The notes beneath the pieces are model-generated. The model ran no database searches. It worked only from the letters and a program-made list of their open reading frames with translations, and was not told the DNA's origin. Position numbers and translations under genes: made by a program. DNA of 64,000 nt from Melanocharis versteri (Eukaryota; Chordata; Aves; Passeriformes; Melanocharitidae), in NCBI GenBank assembly GCA_013397845.1, contig VZTG01003221.1, forward strand, positions 144,424-208,423, read 5' to 3'. Of this stretch, positions 35,901-49,600 are shown piece by piece (the stretch's first letter is position 1; every line of letters begins with the position of its first letter).

Positions 35901-38007
35901 CTCTCCTTGAACTATCATATCCTTCATCCATCAGGTATTTTATCAGTCCCCTCTGTTTTCTCTTGAATTTCCTTAGGCTGATCTAATATTAAATTTTACT
36001 CTGATTTTTTACTGCATCTTTTCCATTTATTTTAATTAAATGTCTGAGCCTTGTGGATCAAGATTAGTTTTATTAAAGTTAATAAAGGGATGGTCCTTAC
36101 AGATCTGCTTGTAGTTCCTTGTAGTTCCTCCTGGCTTCATCAAAGCCAAAGATTCTAAAGATAGAATGAGGTTGTAAGAGAGGTGGTAAATGTGAATACC
36201 GAGCAATTTATGACATGAATTTCAAATGCAAGCAGCTAATTTTTCCTTGAGGAAGCACAAGTGCAGCGTTACCAATCAAGCTGGAGAGATGCCTTTGTGA
36301 AACACCTGAGTCAATCACACATCAAACATGATTGGGTGAGATAAAAATTTACTTACAAAAGCGCCGAGGTTTCCACTGGAATTTGGCATGTTGATTGTAG
36401 ATGCTGAATAATTTACAAGTCTCAGGGTGCTGCCAATGCCAGGAAGAAATGCTAATTCTTGTACAGGAATGTGCTGATCGGTAACTTTGATTTCACTCCC
36501 TGCTCTCACAACAACCTCACCTTTCCAGCGAATGGAGCTCAGAACTGATTTTTCCAAGAGTCAGAGCTGTGTGTGATGGAATAGCAGCGTTTATCACATT
36601 GATGGAGGGCTGCTGCAAGTTGTTTGTGCTGTACAATCCTGTAAGTTCAGCTCTAAAATGTGATGTGGGAAGACGCATCTGCTTTATCTTCTTCCCTTTC
36701 AGTTGCTTCTCTTGCATTATATAAACCAGAGTTGGGAAGGAGAAACTGTTTGAAAATATTTTTTTTTTCCCAGTTGCGTGGGGATTTCTCATTGTTAGCG
36801 TCAATAGAAATAATAGCATTGATATTGGCTGTGAAAAATAGAGCTGCACAGGAATTTCTTTATTAATTACTGTCCTTTAAGAGAATAGAAGAGTTTCTGT
36901 GAGGAAAATGAACGCTTACAAACTTAAGTTTGTGTCTAAATCAAAGTTTTACCCTTTGAATGTGTGGCATTGAATATTTGTCAGGCCATTACTGTGTGTG
37001 ACCCCACAATGCTCAGGGCTGAGCAGGCTGCAGTCCTCTGCCATCTCCTAATATCAGCAAAAGTCACATTTATTAGGCTGTTTAGCTGTACTTGAGCCTA
37101 ATGCCAGTCTGATTTAAGATTTTAAACCCAGAGAGTGTGAAAATAATTTAAAATTAATTTCCAGATCTTTCAGGCAGAACCCAATGTCACAGTGCAGGTC
37201 TCCACAATAGAAAAGAAAACTGTTTAAGTCCAGTTTAGGATCTCACAAATGACTTGTTTGTGGATGAAATATTTGCTGGTGATAGTGGTTAGCCAGTCCA
37301 GGTTCCTGGCTGAATAAGTGTGCCTGAGCCTAAGCACTTTAAAGTTTGAAAAAATTAGAGAAAAATAAAGTTAGAAAACCTGATTAAGAAAGTTTTAAGC
37401 CTGCTTCAGTAAAATAGGTCTGTTTGAATAAAAGGTTTTAAAATGCTGTACAAATAGCAGAAGATATGGCAAATTTTCACAAGATCCTATCTATAGAGCA
37501 GTAAGGTTTATAAGATTGCCCTGCTGTAACAAATAACAGTCAAAATCTCCAAGTTTCTCAGCAGTTTGCTGCAAAACAGATAAAAGTAATTCTGTAATTT
37601 AGATATATATAAATGCTGTAAGTTTAGGGAGCATGGCACTGATCCAGACACAGAGCTCCATTTCCATCTAAGCTAAACAGGTTAAATACAAATATTTCCT
37701 TGAATTTCCTTGGAATGGTTGCATTTTCCCTTCACTCCTTTGAGTGGTGGATTTTCTGTGCCTGTGCTTAGGACATGAAGATTAATAGGAGTGCTGTGAC
37801 TGTGAGAGTGGTGTCTTCCCACACAAGCAATGCTATGAAACCTGGAACCAAAAAAGAAACTCCTCTCAAGGAGCAGAAGCAGATTGCAAAGGGGAATATA
37901 TTTTTTAAGTTTCACTTTTAGAGTAGAATGTTTTGTCCTATTGAGGAGCTTTAAACAGTCCAGAATCTGGAATTTTGAACAGTCCAGAGTGGTTTGTGCT
38001 CATGGGC
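32956..38007. other. Single-copy non-coding stretch
   Basis: No exon, RNA gene or transposon recognised over 5 kb. A T21 run lies at 34899-34919. A single N at 35485 lies in otherwise unique sequence. An 11-bp direct duplication (CTTGTAGTTCC) is at about 36110-36130. Open frames are short and without recognisable domains. Confidence 0.6.
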
Positions 38008-38468
38008 ACTTCAGCCTGGACTGGCTGGAGAGGGGGGATGTGGAAACCTCAGGAAGTTCAACAAGGTCCTGCTCTGGAGCCAGGCTGGCAGAGCTGGGGG
38101 TGCTCACCTGGAGGAGAGAAGGCTCCAGGGAGAGCTCAGAGCCCCTGCCAGGGCCTGAAGGGGCTCCAGGAGAGCTGGAGAGGGACTGGGGACAAGGGAC
38201 AGAGGGACAGGACACAGGGAATGGCTTTAAACTGACAGGCTTAGATTAAATATCAGGCAGAAACTGTTCCCTGTGAGGGTGGGAGGCCCTGGCACAGGGT
38301 GCCCAGAGATCTGGGGCTGCCCCTGGATCCCTGGCAGTGCCCAAGGCCAGGCTGGACAGGGCTTGGAGCAGCCTGGGGCAGTGGAAATGTCCCTGCCATG
38401 GCAGAGCAAGCAAGACAAGATGAACTTTAAGGTCCCTTCCAACTCAAACCATTCGGTGATTCTAAATG
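38008..38468 (+). mobile_element. CR1 LINE, about 460-bp 3' end
   Basis: The longest CR1 copy in the window, plus strand. Order of blocks: GGACTGGCTGGAGAGG (near 38016), TTCAACAAGG (near 38057), GAGAGAAGGCTCCAGGGAGA (near 38115), the AGGGACAGGACAC block (near 38205), the AGATTAAATATCAGGCAGAA block (near 38243), the CCCAGAGATCTGGGGCTGCC block (near 38302), the AAGGCCAGGCTGGACAGGGC block (near 38343), and a TAAGGTCCCTTCCAACTC tail (near 38430) ending in a GGTGATTCTAAATGG motif. Some internal sequence appears to be deleted between the second and third blocks. It is only the distal end of the element, so no ORF2 remains. Confidence 0.92.
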
Positions 38469-41400
38469 GTAAAAGGCAAACTGGTGTTAGATTCCAACGT
38501 GGGACTTTCCCCATGTGTGTCTGGAATTTCTCTAGGTTTCTTTAGTGGTGTTTTACCAGTGCCATTATTAAGAGATCAGTAAAACCCTCCAAAACCAACA
38601 CAGTAACCTGTGGAGGAGGAGGGAAATGATTTCCATTCGGGTGCTTTCTGCACACAGATGTAAGCATAAGAGAGGTGACTGAAAGGCAACTCTATTTACT
38701 GTAGCTTTATTTTAATCCTCGGGGAATTCATCAGCATCCCTCTCAAATGCCAGTGTTCAAATCCTGCTCTTAGAGAGCAAATAAGAAAGGGAACAGAAAT
38801 TATTTAGGAGCAGATATTTCCCCGGGTTATGCAAATGCAGCTAAAGAGAAACAGCTTTGTTCTGGGTTTCCCTGATTCACTGCAGTAAAGATGTATTATG
38901 TGGGTTTCCCTCTCGAAAAATCATTTATCAGGATGACAGGTGAATAATGAATGCAATTCACCAATATTGCACCGTCTCCTCATCGGGGATTAGATCGAAC
39001 AGGAAGGAAGAAAACTCTTGCAGAGTTGTTTTAGGGAGGGTTTAGGTGAACTGCATCTTTTTGTCTCCTTGTAAATTCTGTTTCAATAAGACAATGAGAA
39101 CGGCTGTTGTTAATAAAGGAAACAAAGGCCAACAACTCAGTTCCTAAATTGCCCCTGATAAGGTGGTCATGCTTGCCTGAGTTTTCTGTGTTTGCAGTAA
39201 ACCATCAGCAGGGGTGGCTGCTCAGGGATGTGTACGTCCTGAATGCTGGATAGACAATCTAGAAATAATGCTGGAAATGCTTTTTCAACTGAAAAACACT
39301 GTCTGCACTCATCCCTTATTGCTCTTTGAAAGTTTCACTTTTAAAGCCGGAATTCCTTAGGGCATAATTAACTGTTGCATCTATTGCTCGGGTACACATG
39401 CACATTCCATTTGCACCCAGAGGAAAGAATGCAGGTGGAATGTGTCTGTCTGTTAACTGACCACCACTGGAAATTTGGGTTTCTCCAGAGTGATATGAAG
39501 GCAATTAATGCTTCATCCTGCTCCTCCTAGAAGTTTGCTTTTTGTTACTCTTTGTGCTGGTCTGCAATATTCACCTGCAGGTGTAAATGTCTCTGGGTGG
39601 GAGCTGTGCTGGGATGTGCTCACCTGAAGAGATCTCATGCAGCATTTAATCCTTGGGCTTTATAAACCCCGTGAAAAGCAGGGCTTCCAGAACAGTACTG
39701 AAATCTAAACCCTGCTTTCCTCATTGCCACAGCACAGAACAGGACTTCTGTAAGTTACAGATGGTCACCAAATTGACAATGCACTCGCTGAAGCGTGAAT
39801 TTCCAGCCCAATGAAACTCTGCTCCGTGTGCTTGGGAGGCTCCTGGGATAACACAGAGTGACAACGTGCACGGGTGTGCAGGCGAGCACAGCATGCCCAC
39901 AGCATATGCTGGGTCTTGCTTTCACGTGGAGCTGAGGGGAATTGAGAGAGAAAACATCATGATCTTAGCAAAAGATCTCTTTGGGACAACCAAACCCCTT
40001 CTCAGTGCCCATGGGATGGCCTGGAGGTGCCATTCAGGTCTCTGGTTCACATGAAACACCACAATTCTGGCTGAGGCTCTGCAGCTCTCACACATCTCCC
40101 TGTGACCACAGCCCAAGACTGAGACCAGGTCTTTTCTTCGTGTCTGTAACTCCTTTTCTTCGTGTCTGTAAATAATGAAATTCTAGGCTTCTGACATGCT
40201 GCTTTAAATTTTACAAGTGTGTACTCACTCTACAAATGTAAATTCACATTTACATCGTGCATATGGAACTGAGAGATTCTCAGTGGACTGGAAATGAAAA
40301 CGTATGGCTCCTAAAGCCAGGGCAGGTAAGGGAATGTTTGACCCAGCATCAGAATAGCCTGCAAGTCCATTCATATAATCAACATATAAACTAGGATACG
40401 AGAAATGCTCCCACTCTCATGTATTTGTATAAATACACATGCACACACCAGTGGTGCTGCTTTGATATTAGTGTGAACATATATTTCAGAGTTTTACATT
40501 CAGATGTTTAGTGTTGTTGTTCCTCTGGAACACGGCTTAGAAACTTGGACTCTGCTGAAAATTTGGTGCTTAACCATCTGGTTTTAATTGCCTTGCTTTT
40601 TAATAGGTATCACCAGGTTATTTTCCCAGCAGTTATTTTCTTGTACACATTCTTTGGTGTCAGGTGAGGTGTAAGGACAGAAAGGGAATGAATCAGAATT
40701 TGCCTGAATGCAGCTGCAAATAGAATACAAGAAAATTAGGGAAAGTTGCCCAGTTCTGTATCTTACCTGTGCTTCTTTAGAGTGGTAAGCTAACTAAATG
40801 ATCATTTTTTTTCTCAAAACTAAGAAGTAACATTTCAAATTTGAGTTTAACCTTCCATTGCCTCAAAACTATCTGGGCCAAAACCACTGAACAATTTCTG
40901 AAATTGCTCAGAAAAGCAGATTGCTGAGAGCTGCTCTTTGTTTTAGACACAGCATTATTAGAAAAAGAAGTATCCTTTCTCTTTCCCTGGGAGATCAGCA
41001 GTAACAGCTCTCACCAAGATGGGAGAGACCCAAGCCCAGTTCACAGGAGGACAGAGAGTCATTGTCTGTCAAAATCCTTGTCCAAATCCCCTCTCTGAAC
41101 CAACTGGAGAGTGGATTTTTAGGGGTGTATTCCACTACCCAGTTAAAGAAGTTGTCAGTAATTTTAAATGGATTTTTCTGAATTTTTATAGCTGGAGCCA
41201 GCAAATATATTTGTATGAAATATTTATATAATCTCCGAGCCAGAGAGGGAATAAGCCACTGAGTTGGTAACTCACCTAGGAAAATGGGGCACAGAGCTAT
41301 CAGTCTCTTCTCCAGGCCTTAAAGATTTATGCAGGGAGGAATAACTCCGTGTAAGATAATAAGAAAAGCACGCATCAATAGCCCACCGAGGGCAGTCTCT

Positions 41401-43209
41401 CCAGAAACAGTAAATGTGAGCTCAGGGCACTCAGGCAGATCACCCTCACTGACTGCGGGATCGAGTGAGGGGACAGGAAAGCCCTGTCACCAACAGCACT
41501 TTTACCAACCCAGTGCTGTGCTTTCTTTTCAAACAGGTGCTCAAAAGCTGTTTTTTCATTTAGGTTCTGATGGAAAGTTTGGATTTACTTAATTTCTTTC
41601 CATTTAAAATCCTCCTTTGGCAGGATATTTTTTCCTCATTTGACTTTATCCGAACATTTGTTGCCCCTCTGGTTTATTTGTGAAGTAGGAGCATAAAATC
41701 AGTTTACCCTTTGGAAAGAATGGCCTGAAGCCCACCTATTTTTAGGACAGCAAGTGAAGGCTGCAAATTTGGATGGATATTGTCCTGATTAACATTATGT
41801 TCTTTGTGCCTGGTGGCTTTAAAAAGAAAATTTTTTAGGGAGGTGGAAGAAGAATGGAGTGTGTTTCTTGTGTTCAGCAATACTGTGGTGGAAGCCAGTA
41901 AAACTCCCTGGCTCTTCCTCATTTCTAATCACCATCTAGAATAGAGGAAAAGAGAAAACCAAACAAAATAATGGCATTTTTCTGACTCTCCAATTGCTTT
42001 CCAATTGTTTCCTAGTAACAAATGATGAGCAAGCGGCAATAACGAGTTCCACCTTATGCTGGAACAGACATGGCATAAGTCTGACACACTCCACAGCCAA
42101 GGAAAAGGCAAAGCTCCAGTCTCCCTGGAATTGCCAGGCCTTTGGATCATCTGGCAGAATGTGCTGTAGGAGAAGCACAGCTGGGTCTTTTTCTCTCAGG
42201 AGAATCCAGTGCAATACCCTGGTGTCAGACTCAGCTGGCTGCAAAAGCTGCGTGCCCAGAGTCGTCTCCCAGTTGCCTGCAAAATGCCTCTTTCCATCCG
42301 TCTTGCACTAACTGGAATTAGTTCAGCATTTTGGGTTGATTAATAAGTATTTTAATAATATTCAGGGCAAACATCAGTCCCAAAGAAATACAGAGATGTC
42401 AGGAAAATTGCCGTTGGAAATATCAGACTCTTACAGACCAAAAAATGCTAAATATTTTAAAAAGAACACTATGACAAACTACGGTAGTTACCATAATTTC
42501 TATTTTATTATTGGAGCAACAAATATTTTGAGCTTTTGTTGAAATGATATAGAAAATATGGATTAAAATTTAACACTAGCACTTCAAATTTAAAATAAGA
42601 AGGGAAAAACTTGGCCTAGATGGCTTCTGTAGGCCCTGGTCTTGCAAATATGTGCACCAGTTTTTAACTTTGTATTGGTGACTGGTACTAATGAAAGCTG
42701 AGAAACAGTCTAACTCAAAAAATCCGAGAAAAGCCCATGGTGGACTCATCTAGATGATCTCTTTTTTAAAAATTGGATTAACTGGATCATCTATTGCTCT
42801 GAAATACTCTGATAGTTTCGTGGCAGTTCAGCACAGGTGTGGTTTCATTTTCTGATTGTGGACATGCAATGTTCATAGGTGGTGAGAATTACACCTCCTA
42901 AATATGGTTTGTAATTGTTGGGGTGTGAACCCCGTCCATTCAGTGGTGTAGAGATGGCACTGGCCATACCCCATAATGGAATAATGTACATTACACACTT
43001 GGGTGACTGTAAAACCTCCAGGCCCCAAGCTGGCACTTTCTGATGTCTTCATCTGGCTTTCAATAACTCATAAATATTCAGTGCCTGCAGATGGGCTTGG
43101 AGAACAAATATCGTCTTATTCACAGTTACCAAATCGAACTAACACATCCAAAACCCATAACTATTTACGTATTTTAACCCAGTTATTCCACCGAAAATAG
43201 GTTTGACTG
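38469..43209. other. Single-copy stretch, candidate conserved element
   Basis: No gene or transposon recognised. Positions 38800-39200 carry a perfect octamer ATGCAAAT (38829-38836), AACAAAGG (39121-39128) and TGATAAG (39156-39162) in dense non-repetitive sequence. An 18-bp duplication lies at 40132-40171. Open frames show no recognisable domain. Confidence 0.5.
40132..40171. repeat. Short 22-bp tandem duplication
   Basis: TTTTCTTCGTGTCTGTAA occurs at 40132 and again, identical, at 40154. Confidence 0.9.
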
Positions 43210-43670
43210 ATTTGGTTGGTGGGTGGGTGGGTTGGTTGGTTAGTTTGTTGGTGGGTTGGTTGGTCAGTTAGTTGGTTGGCTGGTTGATTGGTTGGCTGGT
43301 TGGTGGGTTGGCTGGTTGGTTGCTTGGCTGGTTGGTGGGTTGGTTGGTGGGTTGGTTGGTTGGCTGGTGGGTTAGTTGGTTGGTNTTGGTTGGTTGGTTG
43401 GTTGGTTGGTTGGTTGGTGGGTTGGGTGGTTGATTGGTTGGTTGGTTGGTAGGCTGGTTGATTGTTTAGTTGGTGGGTTGGTTGGTTTGCTTGTTGGTTG
43501 GTTAGTTGGTTGGTTGGTTGGTAGGCTGGTTGTTTGGTTGGCTGGTGGGTTGGCTGGTTTGCTGGTTGGTTGGTAGGCTGGTTGGTTGGTTGGTTGGTTG
43601 GTTAGTTGGTTGGTTGGTTAGTTGGTTGGTTGGTTAGTTGGTTGGTGGGCTGGTTGGTTTTGGGGGTTTT
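43210..43670. repeat. GGTT-type microsatellite array, about 460 bp
   Basis: An imperfect tetranucleotide array of GGTT on the plus strand, with frequent GGTGGG, GGCT, GATT and TAGT variants and one ambiguous base at 43385. All four-base phases are represented, and G is almost absent from the opposite strand. The array can in principle fold into two-tier G-quadruplexes. Open frames over it consist of Gly, Trp, Leu and Val in a four-residue pattern and are artefacts. It is not telomeric: TTAGGG is not the unit. Assembled length is uncertain. Confidence 0.95.
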
Positions 43671-46600
43671 TGTGGTACCCGTGAGTGTTTCTGCCGTCAC
43701 CCCTCACATTCTAGCCCACACCTGGGTATCACAAGGGTGTCGGCAGTCTCAAGTCCATCAGATTCCCACAGGTTTAGTGACCAGCAGTTGGGTGGGGAAG
43801 AGAGATCCAGTTTTTCCTGTAGGTCACAGAAATCTGCAGTTTCCACCCGAGGATCTCCACAGGACAGGGCTGCTGTGAGCTGCCAGAGCTCCAACCCTGC
43901 AGTCTGCAGAGAAGTTTTATTTTTATGCAGAACCCATCAGAGATCAAACACTCTCACCAGACACGAGCCTGGATGAGAGCAGGCTCCCCGTGGGTCCGCA
44001 GTGTGCAGAACAAGCTGTCACTTAGCTTTGTTTGGCTTCTTTAATGCAGTTTCCATCTCCAGCAATCAAAGCATGCATTAGAGTCATTATCAGTTCTGTT
44101 GCTTTCCTTGTACCTGATTTTCAAATCGTCAGAACAACGCCTTTTGTTCTATAATAAATTAATTGTCTTTGAATCTTCATCATTGGCAGATGGATTTCTT
44201 TGTTTAAATATAAATATGAAGATGCTGATTTATCTGGATTCCCGAACACTGATTGTATGATAATTGCATCTTCTTGGGAATAATTGAATTATTTTCATAT
44301 TATGTTAATCTCATTTCCCTTAAAGCCTGCCTGAAAATCAGACTGACTTATTTACATGTATAGGTGAATACTAATCCAGAAGGATCTATTTTTAGACTGC
44401 AAAAACCGTTTTCAACATTCTCCGTTTATGATTGGTGGTGCTGGTAAAAGCACTGCAAATGCAGCTGCGGGAAGTTAATGTTTTTCCAAAACAACAGCTC
44501 ATGCTGGTTACGCTGCTGTAATTCTACAGTGCTGATATTTTATAAATAAATAAATGAAAAACAGGAAAGGACTAGAAATGAGGATTAGGCTCACATTATA
44601 CTACACATTGTGTAAAATATGAGCTCGAAGTTTCTGCTTATCTGAGAGAGTTTTCAATAATCAATAGCCTTTGCTGGTGTTATCTATTTGTTGCATCCAG
44701 GTTATGGAATACATAGCAGGAATCCTCCATCAATTTCACAGGCAGAATCCTGGAATGGAGAAAAAAGGAAACACACTTCATGCTTGAAGCCAAAATTTTA
44801 TTATTAGCTGAATTGAAGTCTTAACACTCTAAAAATAGCATTAATTGTGTTATGATGATTGTGCAAATTGTATACAGTTAAAATATAACAGACAAATATT
44901 CCAGTGCCTCCCACTGTAGCTCTAGGTCCTGAGGTCAACAGCCTCACTTGAGGCACGAGCACAGGGCACAGAAAATCAAAAGTGTCCTGGGACCTTTGCT
45001 GGGACAGTTAGGATATTGATACTTTCTTCTTTGTAAATTCTGCACTGGTTCATTTTTAATATATTTATTAAAATGCTCTCTATGTTGCTATTTCTTCTTT
45101 GGTGTGGAATTCACCTCCTTTACATCCAAATTTGCTGCATATGGTTTGGGTTACATGCATTGGACTCTTGCTGTTTTCCTCTCTCTTATTACTAAAACTG
45201 GCTACAAGGCTACATTGGCAAAATTTAATTCAGAATTTAAAACCTCCACGTCTTTCATTTTTCATCTGGAAAAAAATCATCTGAGCACAAACTCCTTTTA
45301 TAGCAGTTATGTAATATTGATATGTTTTGACCAGAAAAGTGAATGACCTTTCTCCAGTTGGAATATCAGTAAACATGAATTTGTTAGATTGCTGAATACC
45401 AACAACGTTGATCACATTTGCTGCTTCATGCAAGAAGCATACTCCTCAGGAAAAATATTCCTCAGAAAAAAATTTGCATGAGAAGTGGAAATACATTGAT
45501 GATTAATGCTTATACTTGATCCTATTAAGTGAAATCCACGGCATTTAACATAATTTTGAGGTCAGAAGAAACCTAGGGGAGTCTGGCTGGTGGGAAGTGT
45601 GTTCCAGGCTCAGAGTGTTGGGTAGCAGTAAAATATTTGAAAGGAGAAGGACGTGTGTTGGCATGGCAACACTGCTTAACTCATATTTGTCAAGGCCGCT
45701 GTAATCACTTAGCCGAAGCCACAGGTCACAGGAAGAATGTTATCAGAACTAAAATTGTTCCATCATGTCCTCAACTTCCAGGCCAGAGGTTTCTAGATAA
45801 ATCAAGAAGTGCAGTTTGACTGGAGGAACACGCTCTCTCTTGCCTTGGCCTCAGCAAAATCTCATATAATCACCCTTTTGATCTTGTGTGTTCTGGATGC
45901 GAATTGCAGATGACTTTGGTGAAAGCATCTTTCTCTCGTTTACAGAGTGGAATGTCTGGATGTGAAAAGTGGATTGTTTACTTGTTTGAGGCGTCACTTT
46001 TGAAGGTGTTTCAGAAATCACTACTCAATATCTGCGACCGGCCCCGTAGACAGCGGGTATCAGAATATAAATCAGTATATCAAAATCGAAAAGGGCTTCA
46101 GGAGGGATCATTGAGTACAGAGCACTGCACTTCCCTGCAGTTACACAGAAAGGTGGGAGGAATACCTGTTCGTCTGGGGGCTGAAATGTTGTAAAACTGG
46201 AAGGTGAGCAGGACCTGGATTGCTGCAAGGCTTGCGTTCGATCGTGGTTTAACTCCTCTCAAAACCAGGAGCTGCAGACTCCCATTGTCCCTATTCCATC
46301 TAAAAATTGTTCTTGTCAGCGCAGGGGTTTGATTTTTTTGGTCAAAGTTGAAATTACCTGATACCTCTAAAGACAGTTCATTGCAGGCAAAGGTTGAGAA
46401 TTTGCTCTCGTAGTTGTCACGTTTTTCAGTCGGAATTCAGTGATTGGTAATATTTCTGCCTCTCCAAATCCATTTAACTCACTTACAAATACGGAGCAGT
46501 AAAGCTTCATAGATTAAACAGTGATAATTAATTAAAATTCTAGCTAAAATAATTTAAATTCTAGTTGACATTTAAATTTAATTTTAAATTTTTTTCTTTC

Positions 46601-49600
46601 ATTTCCCATAGCTGTGTACACGATGTAAAATTTCCCATGTAGAATTTCACATGTGGGTCATAACACCCGCAGTTCCTGATAAATGGCTTGTAAAAGAAAG
46701 GCATTATGGATTTTAATGCTATTTAAGCTTTATTTCGATTTTCTTTGTGGATTTATAATGTGCTTCTTCTATTGATCCATACCATTAATGCTGAGATATG
46801 CTACGTTTATTTTCTGAGGCTGGTCGTGCTGAGCGTGGTTTGTTGGCTTTAACTGGGATGGGCATAAGGAGAAGTTTCTCTGAGCAGAAGGAACAGATCT
46901 GTTCAATGAAAGCTTCCTAGGAAATATTTCTCTTATGGTATAGATTTTAGAAACTACTTCGAGTTATCAATAGACATAGAGCCCAGAGGGAAAATTTTGC
47001 TTTGCTTCACACGAATAGATTCCCAGTTGGTGGAAACAGGCCTAACTCCTTCCATTGCAATGGACTTACACCACTTCACAGCGTCAACGTGGGGGAAAAA
47101 ATGTCACTTCCATCAGCCTTCCAGGTAGATGATCCAGTAACTTATCTGAGGAGCATTCTCAAAATAAAAATGTAGAAATGTTCTTGTTGGAGCAGAAAAA
47201 CAGGATAGCAAGGTTGTCTGAGTTCACACCTTGCTGAGGCTACTAATTGAAAATGAAAAATCAAAACCATTTACAAGAAAGCAAAAGCATTTAGCAAAAG
47301 AATACGACAACAGTGAAGTTTATCACTTGGAGATGATCTTATTTGTTCCTCAGAAAAGTTTATGAATGAAATTTCCTTGGAGGTGTTTCTTTTGTGATTG
47401 ACTCGTAGAGTTATCTCATATTTGGTGGTAACGTTTCCTTTTGCTCAATTTGCTTCAAATGAGGTCCCAGGGATTTGGGGATTGCTGTGCTGTGCTCAGG
47501 CTGTGGAGCCTGCAGGGGCTGGGGGCAGGCTGTGGGATCCCTGGAGCAGCTGTCCCCACGCACCATGGTTTGGGGGACAGCACCCCAAAAGCCGCTCCAT
47601 CCGAGCTCCTGCCCGAGCTCTGCACAAGGACTGCACCCTGCTGCATGGAAATCAGACCTCGAACAGCTCATGGATAAATGGGGGGAAAGAATCCCCCACT
47701 GCAGTGCGTTTGAAAAAATATAATCTTATCTTCAAACCATCAGCTCCGGAGCAGCCACATCCCCCATCCTGCACATTGTGCTGCTGGCGATTGCCTGGAG
47801 ATTCTGGGTCAATTCCAGGGAAAATCTGGGCTTTTGGGCTTATTTGTTTTCTCTATTGTTCCTAAAATGTTTTGCTGTTTCCAGTATTTATGGCTTGATG
47901 TCTGTTTGACTGCCATCATTATCAAGACTTGTGGCTTCCTGCTATTGATATAAAAATTTTATTTTCACGTTGGGATCATTTAAACTGGGAGAGATTCGGG
48001 ATCCAGGCTGAAGGAACGTTCCATTCTGAAAGACTGCAGTTATCCCACTGAAATACGGGTGTCTCTTAGCGCTGAGGACCGAGCTGACCTTTGGCTGGAC
48101 TATTTTCTGTGGCAATGGATTGTTTCCTGCTGGAAGCTCCTTTTAATGACAGATCTAATCACTAAGAGCTTACAGGAACTCTCCTGTTTCGCTCTTCTTC
48201 TTGAGGCTGCAAATCTTATTTCAGAACACCAAGGTGCCTGTAACTTTCACTTTACATTATATTACTGAAAAAAAGGGAAAAATTACTCCTACTATTAATG
48301 TTTAGCATTTAAAGTTTCATTGACTAAAGAGAACGACATTGACTCAAAGCAGCTGGAAATCCCTTCCATTTCTTACTTAGCTGTGATGCTGTCAATTAAT
48401 AGGTAAGGATTGAGTCTTCTTGACTCAAGGCTTCTGCTGAGTTGTACCCAGTTTGTAGCTCAGATTCCCAGCAGAGGAGGTGGGAATACAGGGTTTAGAC
48501 TGTACCCTGGGATTTCAGAGATCCAAGTCTCGGTAGCAAAGAATTAAATCTGGAGTTCATAAATACAGAGCTTAAATTCCCCCGCTGCTATTTTTTTGTC
48601 TAAATGTACCTTCTGTTTGCTCTGTGTCAGTGAGAGGGAGAGAGTGGCCTCTCCTGGGAGGTGGGAACTGAAGGTTTGGACCTTTTTCAGTCAGGCTGAG
48701 CTCAAAATGAGGCCTTTGAGTCTTTAAAACTGTCTCTGACCCCCATAACTGCACTGCTTCTACCAGCATTTCCCGGGATCTGTGTCCTGTTAGCTCGTTT
48801 CTCCAAAGTTCCTCTCTGTCCTTACAGAGGCTTCTGAGCAGAATTGTGCATTTCTGGCAGATCCAGGGGCAGGATCTGAGACTGCTCAGCTCCCAGGGCT
48901 GATCCAGCTGTGGGTCCTGACAGGGCTGTGGGGTTCTAATCCTGCTCTGGGGATGTTTGTGCCCTGTAAAGGGTCGTGCACTTCTCACCCCTGCTCAGGA
49001 CTCCATTTTCCAGGCATTGCACTGAAAATTGGTGATGCCACAGAGTGAATAATTGTGGGGGTTGTGCCCTTTCTGTGCTTTCATTGTCAAAAAAGTTGAT
49101 ATTTTCCAACTCAGCATTAAACATCACGATGTGTTTGGGTATTAGGATAATAGTGCCACTATAAATTTATTATCTACCTGTGCATTGTGATGAACTCAGC
49201 TGAACTTTTATTCACCATCCTGATCACAAGCTTTTAAAAGAAATCACTTCAAGCTGGAATAGGTACAAAGAAGAGCTACTAATGTGATTAGAAAATAATT
49301 GAGTATGCAATTTTTTTCTAAGAAAGTTTCTTGTTCAAGTCTCAGTTCCTTGCACACACCAGAAAAGCTTCAAGTGTTTTAAACAGTGTGTTTTCTTTCT
49401 GCCATGTAGATGAAATTACTGTAACAGATTTGCATTTTTTTCTCCTACAATGCCTTTTATTCCTGTTCTTTCTTGTCTCACAGCAGCACTGGTAAACAGC
49501 AGAGCAGTGTGGGATAGGTGTGATATCTCCTCCAATAATTGCACTCCCACACAAGTCATTTTAGGGTGTGCAAAACTTGTTCCCCTTATTACTTCATCTA

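Noticed and set aside
42905..42965. tRNA-like B box on the minus strand
   Set aside because: GGTTCACACCC departs from the consensus at one key position, and the nearest A-box-like word is about 35 nt away, not 44.
43210..43670. Interstitial telomere sequence
   Set aside because: The unit is GGTT with variants, not TTAGGG.
43376..43878. Trp-Leu-Val-Gly repeat protein frames
   Set aside because: Produced by reading a GGTT tetranucleotide array; includes an ambiguous base.
46225..46250. GTTCGATC word resembling a tRNA T-loop
   Set aside because: No A box at the right distance and no pairing stems on either strand.
47398..47865. 155-codon plus-strand frame
   Set aside because: GC-rich patch with overlapping frames on both strands and no domain or splice support.
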